Assembly (NCBI GenBank): GCA_020634625.1
Contig: JACKBJ010000017.1
Span: 15,967-79,966, forward strand
DNA: 64,000 nt
DNA from: Caldilineae bacterium
GTDB taxonomy: Bacteria > Chloroflexota > Anaerolineae > Epilineales > Epilineaceae
Direction of reading: 5' to 3'
In this document: positions 14,809 to 22,526 of the stretch, in pieces
Layout of the letters: every line of letters starts with the position of its first letter
How positions within the stretch are numbered: position 1 is the first letter of the stretch
The notes under the pieces: model-generated
The model's input: only the letters and a program-made list of their open reading frames with translations
Databases searched by the model: none
Told to the model about the DNA's origin: nothing
Position numbers and translations under genes: made by a program

Positions 14809-17037
14809 GTGGTCCTGGTCGATCCCGGTCGACAGGTGCCCGGCTACTGCCAGGCCCTGGCGGAGGCCTTGGCGGCGACCGGCATCGACCTGGACTTCGT
14901 CACCGCGCCCCTGCTGCACTATGCCGCCGAGACCTCGGAGCGCTTCCACACCGAGCTGCGCTTCGGCCGCCTGCTGGGGCCCGAGGGCAGCCGCCTGCGC
15001 CGCCTGGCCGAGCGGCCCGCCGCGCGGCGGCTGCTGCGCGGCCTGGGCTATCCCTTCGAGCTGGTCGGCTTCCTGCGCGCCATGCGGCGTCGACGGCCCG
15101 ACCTGATCCACCTCCAGTGGAGCCTCTGGCCGGGGCTCGACGCCCTGGCCGTCGCCGCGCTGCGCCGCGGCGGCCTGCCGCTGGTCTACACGGTCCACAA
15201 CAGCCTGCCGCACGAGCCACGGCCCTGGCACCGCTGGTCCTATCGCCGGCTCTACGCTCGGGCCGACCGGCTGATCGTCCATACCGAGGCCTCGCGGGCG
15301 CGCCTGGCGCGCTTCGTCGGCCCGCTGTCGGTGCCGGTCGAGGTGGTCCCGATGCCGGCCGACCCCGTGGCGCCGGCCGGCGATCGGCGCGCGGCGCGGC
15401 GGCGGCTCGGCTTGGCGGCCCAAGCTCCGCTGCTGCTCTTCCTCGGCCATGCCCGGCCCTACAAGGGCCTCGACCTGCTCTTGAAGGCCTGGCCGGGCTT
15501 GCACGCGCAACTGCCCGAGGCACGGCTGCTGATCGCCGGCGCGCCGCCGCGCGGCGCCAAGGCGCTGGCCGCGCTGACCGCGCGCATCCGCGCCGCCGCG
15601 CCGGATGGCAGCATCGACTGGCGCCCCGGCTACCTGCCCCGCGAGGCGGTCGCCGACTGCTTCGCCGCCGCCGACCTGGTGGCCTTGCCCTACCGCGACA
15701 GCGACCACAGCGCCGTGCTGACCGCCGCGCGCGGCTACGGCCGGGCGGTCCTGGCCACGGCGGTCGGCGGCCTGCCCGAAGCGCTGGCCGGCGGCGGCGG
15801 CCGGCTCGTGCCGCCCGAGGATCCGAGCGCCTTGACCGAGGCCCTGGTCGCGCTGCTCTCGGACCCCGATGCGCGCGCCACGCTCGAGGCCGAGGCACTG
15901 GCCGCGGCGCGAGCCTGGACCTGGACCGACGCGGCCCGCGCCACGCGGGCGGTCTACGATCGGGCCGGCATGCGGCACGCGGCCGCGCCCCCGCCGGAGG
16001 ACCGCCCCGACGCGGCGCCGCCGCCCTTCGTCAGCGTCATCCTGCCCGTCCGCGACGAGGAGGCGCAGATCGAGGCCGCGATCCGCCCCTTCCTGGCCGG
16101 CGACCATCCGATCGAGCGCATGGAGCTGTTGGTGGTCGACGGGGGCTCGCGCGATGGGACCCGCGCGCGCGTCGAGGCGCTGGCCGCCACGCTGCCGCCC
16201 GGCCGCCTGCGGCTCTTGGACAATCCGGTGGGCAGCACGCCGGCTGGCCTCAACATCGGCCTGGCGGCGGCGCGCGGCGAGGTGGTCCTGCGCATGGACG
16301 GCCACGCCCAGCCGGCCGAGGACTACGTGACGGCCTGCCTGGCGGCGCTGCGGCGGACCGGGGCCTGGGCGGTCGGCGGCGCGATGCGCGGGCGGGGCGA
16401 GACCGACTTCGGCCGGGCGGCGGCCCTGGCCACGGCCCACCCGCTGGGCGCCGGCGATGCCGCCTTCCGCCTGGGCCGGGCCGGCTGGGTCGACACGGTC
16501 TACCTCGGCGCCTGGCCGCGCGCCCGGCTCGAGCAGCTGGGCGGCTTCGACGAAGGCCTGCCGCGCAACCAGGACTACGAGCTCTGCCTGCGCATCCGCG
16601 CCGCGGGGGGCCGGATCTGGCTGGACCCGGCCATCCGCTCGACCACCCTCAGCCGCGGCAGCCCGACCGCCCTGCTGCGCCAGTACCACGGCTACGGAAG
16701 GGGTCGGGCGGCCACCCTGCGGCGCCATCCCGGCTCGCTGCGCTGGCGCCAGGCCCTGCCCGCGCTCTGGCTGGCCCTGCTCTTGCTCGGACCGCCGGCC
16801 GCCCTGGCCTGGCCCGGCTTGCGCGGGCCCCTGGCGCTGGCGCTGGCGGCCTACGGCCTGGCGCTGGTCGGGTCGACCTGGCAGCTCGGCCGCGGCGCGA
16901 GCTGGCGCGTGGCAGGCTGGCTGCCCCTGGCCTTCGTGTGCATCCACCTGGCTTGGGGCACCGGCTTCTGGCGAGGTCTGGCGGGCGAGGCGCTCGGTCG
17001 CCGGCGCCCGGGCATCGACCCTGGAGCCCGGGCATGA
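14809..17037 (+). CDS. Bifunctional GT4-GT2 (ExoA-like) glycosyltransferase
   Basis: One uninterrupted chain carries two glycosyltransferases. Residues about 1-385 are a GT-B/GT4 module (DPGRQVPGYCQALAEAL; FLGHARPYKGLDLLLKAW), but the usual Ex7E site reads RDSDHSAVLTAARG, so one or both catalytic Glu appear replaced. Residues about 400-650 are a GT-A/GT2 module like succinoglycan ExoA (SVILPVRDEEAQIEAAI, VVDGGSRDGT, VVLRMDGHA, RNQDYELCLRI), followed by two or three C-terminal membrane helices. The start is uncertain: the frame is open from 14632 inside the previous gene; the GTG at 14809 was chosen because homology begins there. The stop overlaps the next ATG. Confidence 0.82.
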   Translation: MVLVDPGRQVPGYCQALAEALAATGIDLDFVTAPLLHYAAETSERFHTELRFGRLLGPEGSRLRRLAERPAARRLLRGLGYPFELVGFLRAMRRRRPDLIHLQWSLWPGLDALAVAALRRGGLPLVYTVHNSLPHEPRPWHRWSYRRLYARADRLIVHTEASRARLARFVGPLSVPVEVVPMPADPVAPAGDRRAARRRLGLAAQAPLLLFLGHARPYKGLDLLLKAWPGLHAQLPEARLLIAGAPPRGAKALAALTARIRAAAPDGSIDWRPGYLPREAVADCFAAADLVALPYRDSDHSAVLTAARGYGRAVLATAVGGLPEALAGGGGRLVPPEDPSALTEALVALLSDPDARATLEAEALAAARAWTWTDAARATRAVYDRAGMRHAAAPPPEDRPDAAPPPFVSVILPVRDEEAQIEAAIRPFLAGDHPIERMELLVVDGGSRDGTRARVEALAATLPPGRLRLLDNPVGSTPAGLNIGLAAARGEVVLRMDGHAQPAEDYVTACLAALRRTGAWAVGGAMRGRGETDFGRAAALATAHPLGAGDAAFRLGRAGWVDTVYLGAWPRARLEQLGGFDEGLPRNQDYELCLRIRAAGGRIWLDPAIRSTTLSRGSPTALLRQYHGYGRGRAATLRRHPGSLRWRQALPALWLALLLLGPPAALAWPGLRGPLALALAAYGLALVGSTWQLGRGASWRVAGWLPLAFVCIHLAWGTGFWRGLAGEALGRRRPGIDPGARA

Positions 17038-18488
17038 GCGCGACCGACCCGCGCGCGCGGATCGCCCCGAACCGGAGCCTGCCGCTCGAGCCGGGGCTGA
17101 CGCTGGGCCGGCGCGAGCGCCAGCTCATCCTGCTGGTCGGCGACGCGCTGGCGGCGATCCTCGGCGCGACGCTGGCCCTGCGGCTGGGCGGCCTGCGCTC
17201 GGGCTGGGACTGGCGGGCCCGCAGCTTCGGCCTCGAGCTGCTCGGCTGGCTGGCCATCCTGCTGCCGCTCTGGCTGGCCCTGGCCTGGGCCAACGGGCTC
17301 TACGACCTGCGCGGCGTCCGCGACCGCGGCGCGGCCCTGCTCGCGCCGCTGGGGGTCGGCGCGCAGCTGCTCGCGATCTGGGCCCTGGCCTACTTCGTGC
17401 CGCCGCCCTGGACCATCGTGCGCCACGTGGTCGTCTTCTTCGCCGGCTTCACGGCGCTGGCCGTCAGCGGCTGGCGCCTGCTCTACGGTCGGATCTTCGC
17501 GCGCGGCGCCTTCCGCGTGCGCCTGCTCATCGTCGGCGCCGGTGGCTCCGGCCAGGCCCTGTTGGCCGCCATCCGCGCCGATGCGGCGCACCTGATCGAG
17601 GTCCTGGGCTTCGTCGACGACGACCCGGCGCTGATCGGCGCCGAGGTGGCGGGCCGCCCGGTGCTGGGCTCGCGCAGCGACCTGGTGGCCCTGGCCGACC
17701 AGCTGGACGCCGGCGAGATCGCGTTGGCCATCACCCAGGGCATGCAAGCCGGTCTCTTCGCCGCCCTGATGGATGCCCGCGAGCAGGGCATCGCCCTCAC
17801 GCCCATGCCCCTGCTCTACGAGGCGATCAGCGGTCGGGTGCCGGTCGAGCACATCGGCGACCAGTGGGCGGTGGCGTTGCCCCTGGAGTCGTCGGAGGGC
17901 AGCGGCCTCTACCGCCTGGCCCGGCGCGCCTTCGACATCGCCTGCGCCCTGGCCGGCCTGGCCCTGCTCGGCCTGGCGCTGCCCCTGCTGGCGCCCCTGA
18001 TCAAGCTGGGCTCGCCGGGGCCGCTGCTCTACCGTCAGGTCCGGCTGGGCCTGGGCGGGCGCCCCTTCACGCTGTACAAGCTGCGGACGATGGTCGCCGA
18101 CGCCGAGCCCGATGGTCCGGTCTGGGCCCAGCCGGCCGATCCCCGGGTCACGCCGGTCGGGCGCTGGTTGCGACGGACGCGGCTGGACGAGCTGCCGCAG
18201 GCCTGGAACATCCTGCGCGGCGAGATGAGCGTCATCGGACCGCGCCCGGAGCGGCCGGAGCTGGTCGCCGCGCTGGCGCGCGACATCCCCTTCTACCGGG
18301 CGCGCCACGCGATCCGGCCCGGCTTGACCGGTTGGGCCACCGTGCGCCAGGGCTACGCCGGCTCGCACGACGACGCCCGGCGCAAGCTCGAGTACGACCT
18401 CTACTACATCAAGCACCGCTCGCTGCTGCTGGACCTGCGCATCCTGCTGCAGACGGCGGCCACCGTCCTGCGCCTGGCGGGACGCTGA
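17034..18488 (+). CDS. Polyprenyl-phosphate sugar phosphotransferase (WbaP/PHPT family)
   Basis: This is the initiating enzyme of the polysaccharide pathway; it transfers a sugar-1-phosphate to undecaprenyl phosphate. The 484 residues comprise four or five N-terminal helices, a Rossmann-like CoA_binding_3 region (LLIVGAGGSGQALLAAI and VLGFVDDDPALIG), a further helix near residue 305 and the catalytic Bac_transf domain. That domain shows YKLRTMVADAE, LDELPQAWNILRGEMS, IGPRPERPEL and RPGLTGWA. The ATG overlaps the preceding stop (ATGA). Its position as last gene of the operon is common in Wzx/Wzy clusters. Confidence 0.93.
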   Translation: MSATDPRARIAPNRSLPLEPGLTLGRRERQLILLVGDALAAILGATLALRLGGLRSGWDWRARSFGLELLGWLAILLPLWLALAWANGLYDLRGVRDRGAALLAPLGVGAQLLAIWALAYFVPPPWTIVRHVVVFFAGFTALAVSGWRLLYGRIFARGAFRVRLLIVGAGGSGQALLAAIRADAAHLIEVLGFVDDDPALIGAEVAGRPVLGSRSDLVALADQLDAGEIALAITQGMQAGLFAALMDAREQGIALTPMPLLYEAISGRVPVEHIGDQWAVALPLESSEGSGLYRLARRAFDIACALAGLALLGLALPLLAPLIKLGSPGPLLYRQVRLGLGGRPFTLYKLRTMVADAEPDGPVWAQPADPRVTPVGRWLRRTRLDELPQAWNILRGEMSVIGPRPERPELVAALARDIPFYRARHAIRPGLTGWATVRQGYAGSHDDARRKLEYDLYYIKHRSLLLDLRILLQTAATVLRLAGR

Positions 18489-18555
18489 CCCGCCGGGGCG
18501 GGACGCGAGCCGCGATCGCGGGCGTCGCGCAGCGGCGCGCCTGGGCTGCGAGACC

Positions 18556-18583
18556 TTGCGCCGACCCGGAGCCGGCGTACAAT
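18556..18583 (+). promoter_or_regulatory. Sigma-70-like promoter for the small membrane-protein pair
   Basis: TTGCGC (18556-18561) and TACAAT (18578-18583) are spaced by 16 bases, 72 bases upstream of the ATG at 18655. It follows a short GC-rich inverted repeat (18489-18502) just after the polysaccharide operon. Confidence 0.45.
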
Positions 18584-18654
18584 CTGGCCCGAGCGCAGCC
18601 TGCGCGACGGGGATGGCGACGCCTTCGCCGCGACGCACCGACAGGAGACCCGCG

Positions 18655-18846
18655 ATGAACGAACGCCTGCCCTGGCCACCCGCCACCGCCGCCCGCGCCC
18701 TGGCCTTCGTCGGCCTGGTCTGGTTGGCCGGATTCGGCCTCTTCGCGCTCAGCCCGGCCCTCGGCGGCCTGTTCTGCTTCCTGGCCGCCTGGCTGACCTC
18801 GGGCCTGATCGGCACCGCCATGCGAAGCCACGAGGAGGTCGGCTGA
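18655..18846 (+). CDS. Small two-helix membrane protein
   Basis: This 63-residue protein has two hydrophobic helices (about residues 13-32 and 36-54) and a short charged tail RSHEEVG. The ATG at 18655 is supported by AGGAG at 18643-18647; a longer in-frame extension upstream is rejected. The stop and the next ATG share a base (TGATG), so it is translationally coupled to the LysM-like protein. No family was recognised; the pair probably form a small membrane complex, which is inference. Confidence 0.75.
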   Translation: MNERLPWPPATAARALAFVGLVWLAGFGLFALSPALGGLFCFLAAWLTSGLIGTAMRSHEEVG

Positions 18847-19436
18847 TGCGCGCCGCCACGCTCTACATCGCCGCCGCCATCTGCCTGGTCCTCATCGTGT
18901 CGATGGCCTGGTGGACCCGCGAGTTCATCCCCCTGCCGCCCGATCCGAGCGCGGTGGAGACGACCGTCCGTTACGAGGTGCAGGCCGGCGACAGCGCCGA
19001 GGCCATCGCCGAGGGCTTCAAGATCGACCTGGGCGAGCTGACGGCGGCCAACCCGAGCAGCATGGCCGGCGACGCCCCGCTCCAGCCGGGCGAGACCCTG
19101 GTCATCCCGATGCCCGATGCCGGCCTGCTGAGCACCTGGGGCGTTCACGGCCTGGGCCTGCTGGCCGAGCTGGTCGGGGTCCTGCTCAGCTTCTGGCTGG
19201 CGGCCATGACCGGCATCCTGCCCAAGACCGTGCGCCGTCAGGTCTTCGGCATCGCGGCGGTGCTGGCCATCGTCTCCTACGCGGCATCGCAGTCGGTGGC
19301 GGCCGAGAACCCGCTGGTGACGCCCCAGTTCGTCTTCGGCGCGCTGAAGGACGGCTTCATGTGGTCGGCGGCCTTCCCGATGCTGGCACGCCTGCTGGGC
19401 ATCAAGGACGCCGAGGCGATCCAGCCGCGGGCCTAG
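18846..19436 (+). CDS. Membrane protein with extracytoplasmic LysM-like domain
   Basis: The 196-residue protein has an N-terminal transmembrane helix (residues about 5-24), then a LysM-like domain at about 40-88 (YEVQAGDSAEAIAEGFKID, LTAANPSSM, LQPGETLVIP), and two further hydrophobic helices at about 100-122 and 133-152. LysM domains bind N-acetylglucosamine polymers such as peptidoglycan, so a wall-anchoring role is plausible. It is coupled to the upstream small membrane protein and lies just downstream of the polysaccharide operon. Confidence 0.75.
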   Translation: MRAATLYIAAAICLVLIVSMAWWTREFIPLPPDPSAVETTVRYEVQAGDSAEAIAEGFKIDLGELTAANPSSMAGDAPLQPGETLVIPMPDAGLLSTWGVHGLGLLAELVGVLLSFWLAAMTGILPKTVRRQVFGIAAVLAIVSYAASQSVAAENPLVTPQFVFGALKDGFMWSAAFPMLARLLGIKDAEAIQPRA

Positions 19437-19534
19437 CCCGCCGAATCCCGCCTGTCGCGGCGCTGTCGCCGGATCGTCGCAAAGCGGTCTTCCGGCCCCT
19501 TCCCGGCCGGCCCGGCGTCGGGCAGCATGGGCGC

Positions 19535-20107
19535 ATGTCAGCCTGGGCTTCCGCAACCACTGCCGCTCCCGCGCTCGCGCGCGCCGGGCTCGCGGCCGCG
19601 CTGGTGCTCGGCGCCGGCGGCGGCGCCCGCGTCGCGCTGAGCCGCATGCCCGAGGGACCGCCGGCCGATGCCGAGCGCGCCCGGGTGCGCGAGGTCATCG
19701 ACGGCGATACCCTGGTGCTGGACGGCGGTGAACACCTGCGCATCCTGGGCGTCGACACGCCCGAGACCCGGCATCCGGAGCTCGACGGCCCCCAGGCCCT
19801 GGGACCGGAAGCCAGCGCGCGGCTGAAGCACCTGGTCGAGGGCCGCGAGGTTCGCCTGGAGCGCGAAGCCCAGGACCGGGACCACTACGGCCGGCTGCTG
19901 CGCCATGTCTGGCTGGGCCGGCGGCTGATCGCCGAGCAGCTGTTGGAAGAGGGCCTGGCCTGGCGCCTGGTGCTGCCGCCTAACACCGGCCATGCCGAGC
20001 GCCTGGCCCGCGCCGAGGCCCGGGCGCGGGCGGCCGGCCGTGGCCTCTGGGGCCTGCCACGCCCGACGCCGCTGCCCATCTTCGGCCGCCCGGGCGCCGC
20101 GCCATGA
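19535..20107 (+). CDS. Secreted thermonuclease-family (SNase-like) nuclease
   Basis: The 190-residue protein has an Ala/Leu-rich N-terminal signal or anchor segment (residues about 12-32), then the staphylococcal nuclease fold. Visible catalytic landmarks are VIDGDTLVL (Asp), LRILGVDTPE (Arg, Asp and Glu) and DHYGRLLRHVWL (Arg). The C-terminal helices (ARAEARARAAGRGLWG) are also typical. The family cleaves DNA and RNA with Ca2+. The stop overlaps the ATG of the frameshifted gene downstream, which carries an OB-fold often found beside such nucleases. Confidence 0.9.
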   Translation: MSAWASATTAAPALARAGLAAALVLGAGGGARVALSRMPEGPPADAERARVREVIDGDTLVLDGGEHLRILGVDTPETRHPELDGPQALGPEASARLKHLVEGREVRLEREAQDRDHYGRLLRHVWLGRRLIAEQLLEEGLAWRLVLPPNTGHAERLARAEARARAAGRGLWGLPRPTPLPIFGRPGAAP

Positions 20108-21184
20108 GCGCTACCCCCGATCCCGCGCAACCGAATGGCGCCGGGAGTGCCGCGGACGCTTCGGGCTCGATCGCGCCGGTCGCGCTTCGGGAGCCGGCCG
20201 AGACGGCCGTGCCCACCGACGGCCGGGTCGAGCGACGACCCGATCCGCCGGCCGCCTGCCTGCCCTTCGGTCCCTACGCCGGCCAGACGGTGGCGGCCGT
20301 GGCGGTGATGGACCCGGACTACCTGCTGGCCTTGGTCCGCGAGGGCATCGGGCCGGCCGAGCTGCGCGCCGAGGCGGCGCGGGCCTTGGCGCTGCGCGAA
20401 CGCCTGCCGCAGCCTTCGGGGTGGGGAGGGCCTGGGGCGGCGGCCGATCGGCCGGTCCAGCCGGGCGGCGCGATCGCCCGCGGATCGGGATCCGGAGCCT
20501 GGCCGGCGCACCCGGGCTCGACACGGGCAGCGGGATCGAGCCTGAGCGCCTGGGGCCTCGGCGCCGCCATCGGCCTGCTGCTGCTCCTGGCCGGCGTCGG
20601 TCACGGCGATCGCCTGGGCCGATCCTCGAGCGACGCGGCGGCCGAGACCGCCGGCACGGACGGGGCGCGCCCGGCGGCCGCGGCCCGGGACCCGCTCGCC
20701 TGGAGCGGCTCGACCTCGGCGAAGGCCTGCCCGGCGGCCGCGGGCGGCCGGGCGGTCGCCCGCCCGCGCCGGCGCCGGCGCCATCCGCGGCGCGGCTCCC
20801 GCCCCGCAGGTCGAAGCGGGCGAGTCCTCGAACATCGACCCGGCGGCCCCCTGCGGCGCCCGTCTGGCCGGCGCGATCCCGGCCGAGTCGGCGGCCGACT
20901 TCCTCGACACCTTCCAGGCGGTCGAGTTCGAGGTGGTCGGCACCAAGGACACCGGCCGCGTCACCTTCCTCAACAGCCACGACCCCTACGCGGGTCACTT
21001 CTACGTGGCCATCTTCCCCGACGACTATGCCAGCTTCCCGGAGCCCCCGGCCCGCTACTTCCGGAACCGCTGCGTGGTGATCCAGGGCAGCATCGAAGCC
21101 TATCGCGGCACGGCCCAGATCGTCCTGCGCGATCCGGAGGACATCCGGCTCGTCGAGCCGGATGCGGCCGCCGCCGGGCCCTGA
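20104..21184 (+). pseudogene. Frameshifted gene: DUF3820-like N-terminus and OB-fold C-terminus
   Basis: Two coding segments in different frames appear to belong together. From the ATG at 20104, frame 1 gives PFGPYAGQTVAAVAVMDPDYLLALV, the G-x-Y-x-G-x-T...DPxYL signature seen in exonuclease-X-like/DUF3820 domains, and then a transmembrane helix. From about 20790 the coding signal moves to another frame that ends at 21184 with an OB-fold (VEFEVVGTKDTGRVTFLN, then FYVAIFPDDYASF and AYRGTAQIVLRDPEDI). The shift lies somewhere in a GC-only, proline-coding repeat at about 20740-20800, where sequencing error or natural slippage is easy. The gene overlaps the nuclease stop. It may be intact in reality. 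Confidence 0.65.
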
Positions 21185-21294
21185 CCGGTTCGGGCCCGGG
21201 TCCGATGCCCGGGTGCCGCCGGCTGGCGCGGGCGCGGAGGCTCCTCGCGGGTTTCGGGCCGGGTCGCCTCGGTCTGGCACGCCCCGACCGCCGC

Positions 21295-22257
21295 TCACGG
21301 TGCCGGCGAACCGATCAGGGCGGCTCGGATGGCGCGCGTGTCGGCCGGCCCGGTACGGCAACAGCCGCCGATGAGCCGGGCGCCGGCCTGGACCCAAGCC
21401 CCGGCCTGCGCCGCCAGCTCCTCGGCTCCCAGGTCCCCGGCCGGTGCGGGCCGCCATCGGCGTGCCGCCGCGTCCCAGCGCTCGCCCCGGTTGGGATAGG
21501 CCAGCAGGGGCTTGGCAAAGCCGGCCGGGCGGGCCTGCAGCCAGGGCAGCACCAAGGCCGGCGCGCAGCAGTTGAGCCCGACCGCAAGCACCCGCGGCGA
21601 CGCGGCGGCCAGGGCCAGGCAGTCGGCGAAGGGCTCGCCGTGCGCCACCCGCGCCGCGTCGCGGCAGCTGAAGCTGAGCCAGGCCGGCGGGCCGTCCAGC
21701 TCGGCCAGGACCGCCAGGATGGCCTCGGCCTCCAGGCGGCTGGGGATCGTCTCGCAGGCCAGCAGGTCGGCGCCGGCATCCGCCAGCAGCCGCAGGCGCG
21801 GCCGATGGAAGTCGATCAGCTCGACCAGGCTCGCGCCGTAGTCGCCATGGTACTCGGAGCCGTCGGCCCGAGTCGCGCCGAAGGGGCCGACCGAGGCCGC
21901 GATCAGGGGCCGGCATCGTCCCGGGCGGTTGGCCGGCTCGGCCCAGAACCGATCGCGGGCCCGCGCCGCCAGCCGCAGGCTCGACCGCATCAGCTCGGCC
22001 GCCGCCGGCTCAGCGATGCCTCGGGCCGCGAAGCCTTCGAAGCTGGCCTGATAGCTGGCGCTGGTGACGATGTCCGCGCCGGCCATGAGGTAGTCCAGGT
22101 GCAAGGCCTCGATCGCCTCGGGCGCCTCGAGCAGCAGGCGCGCGCTCCAGAGCGGGTCGGCCAGGTCGAAGCCCCGGTGCTCCAGCTCGGTGGCCAGACC
22201 GCCGTCGAGGATGACCAGGCCGGCCGCATCGAAGAAGGGTCGCAGGGGATCGTCCAT
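21295..22257 (-). CDS. Homocysteine S-methyltransferase family protein
   Basis: The 320-residue TIM-barrel methyltransferase opens with LVILDGGLATELEHRGFDL and DPLWSARLL, contains AGADIVTSASYQASFEGF, and has the three zinc-binding cysteines in VGLNCCAP and GGCCRTGP. It resembles MmuM-type enzymes that methylate homocysteine from S-methylmethionine or S-adenosylmethionine. The frame extends upstream to 22347, but the ATG at 22257 follows a GGAG at good spacing and sits at the family start. It stands alone on the minus strand between plus-strand genes. Confidence 0.9.
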   Translation of the reverse strand: MDDPLRPFFDAAGLVILDGGLATELEHRGFDLADPLWSARLLLEAPEAIEALHLDYLMAGADIVTSASYQASFEGFAARGIAEPAAAELMRSSLRLAARARDRFWAEPANRPGRCRPLIAASVGPFGATRADGSEYHGDYGASLVELIDFHRPRLRLLADAGADLLACETIPSRLEAEAILAVLAELDGPPAWLSFSCRDAARVAHGEPFADCLALAAASPRVLAVGLNCCAPALVLPWLQARPAGFAKPLLAYPNRGERWDAAARRWRPAPAGDLGAEELAAQAGAWVQAGARLIGGCCRTGPADTRAIRAALIGSPAP

Positions 22258-22486
22258 CGCATGCTCCATTGCGATCGCGGCAGCGCGCGAGATACGGCCG
22301 GCCGCCTCGCGGGCCCCAATCTTGCGCGCGGCGCCCGGGATGCCCAAGCCCGTGGCCGACGCTGGCCCAGCCCCGAACCCACGGGGCGCTCAGCGGGCCG
22401 CCCCGAATCCAAGCGCTCGGTCGCGGGACGATCCGTCCGGCCGGGCTCCGACCGCCGGGCTCGCCGACCCGGCCTCCCGGCACCGC

Positions 22487-22492
22487 TATACT
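22487..22492 (+). promoter_or_regulatory. -10 element upstream of the lytic transglycosylase gene
   Basis: TATACT stands out in GC-rich sequence 35 bases before the ATG at 22527. No matching -35 box is seen. The gene also has an AGGAG ribosome-binding site at 22512-22516. Confidence 0.35.
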
Positions 22493-22526
22493 TGGTCGGT
22501 CCCGCTCGCCCAGGAGCCCTGCCGCC

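Noticed and set aside
20111..21916. Minus-strand frame of 601 residues overlapping the methyltransferase and the OB-fold gene
   Set aside because: Its only sensible parts are out-of-frame shadows of the two real genes; the methyltransferase frame has full motifs.
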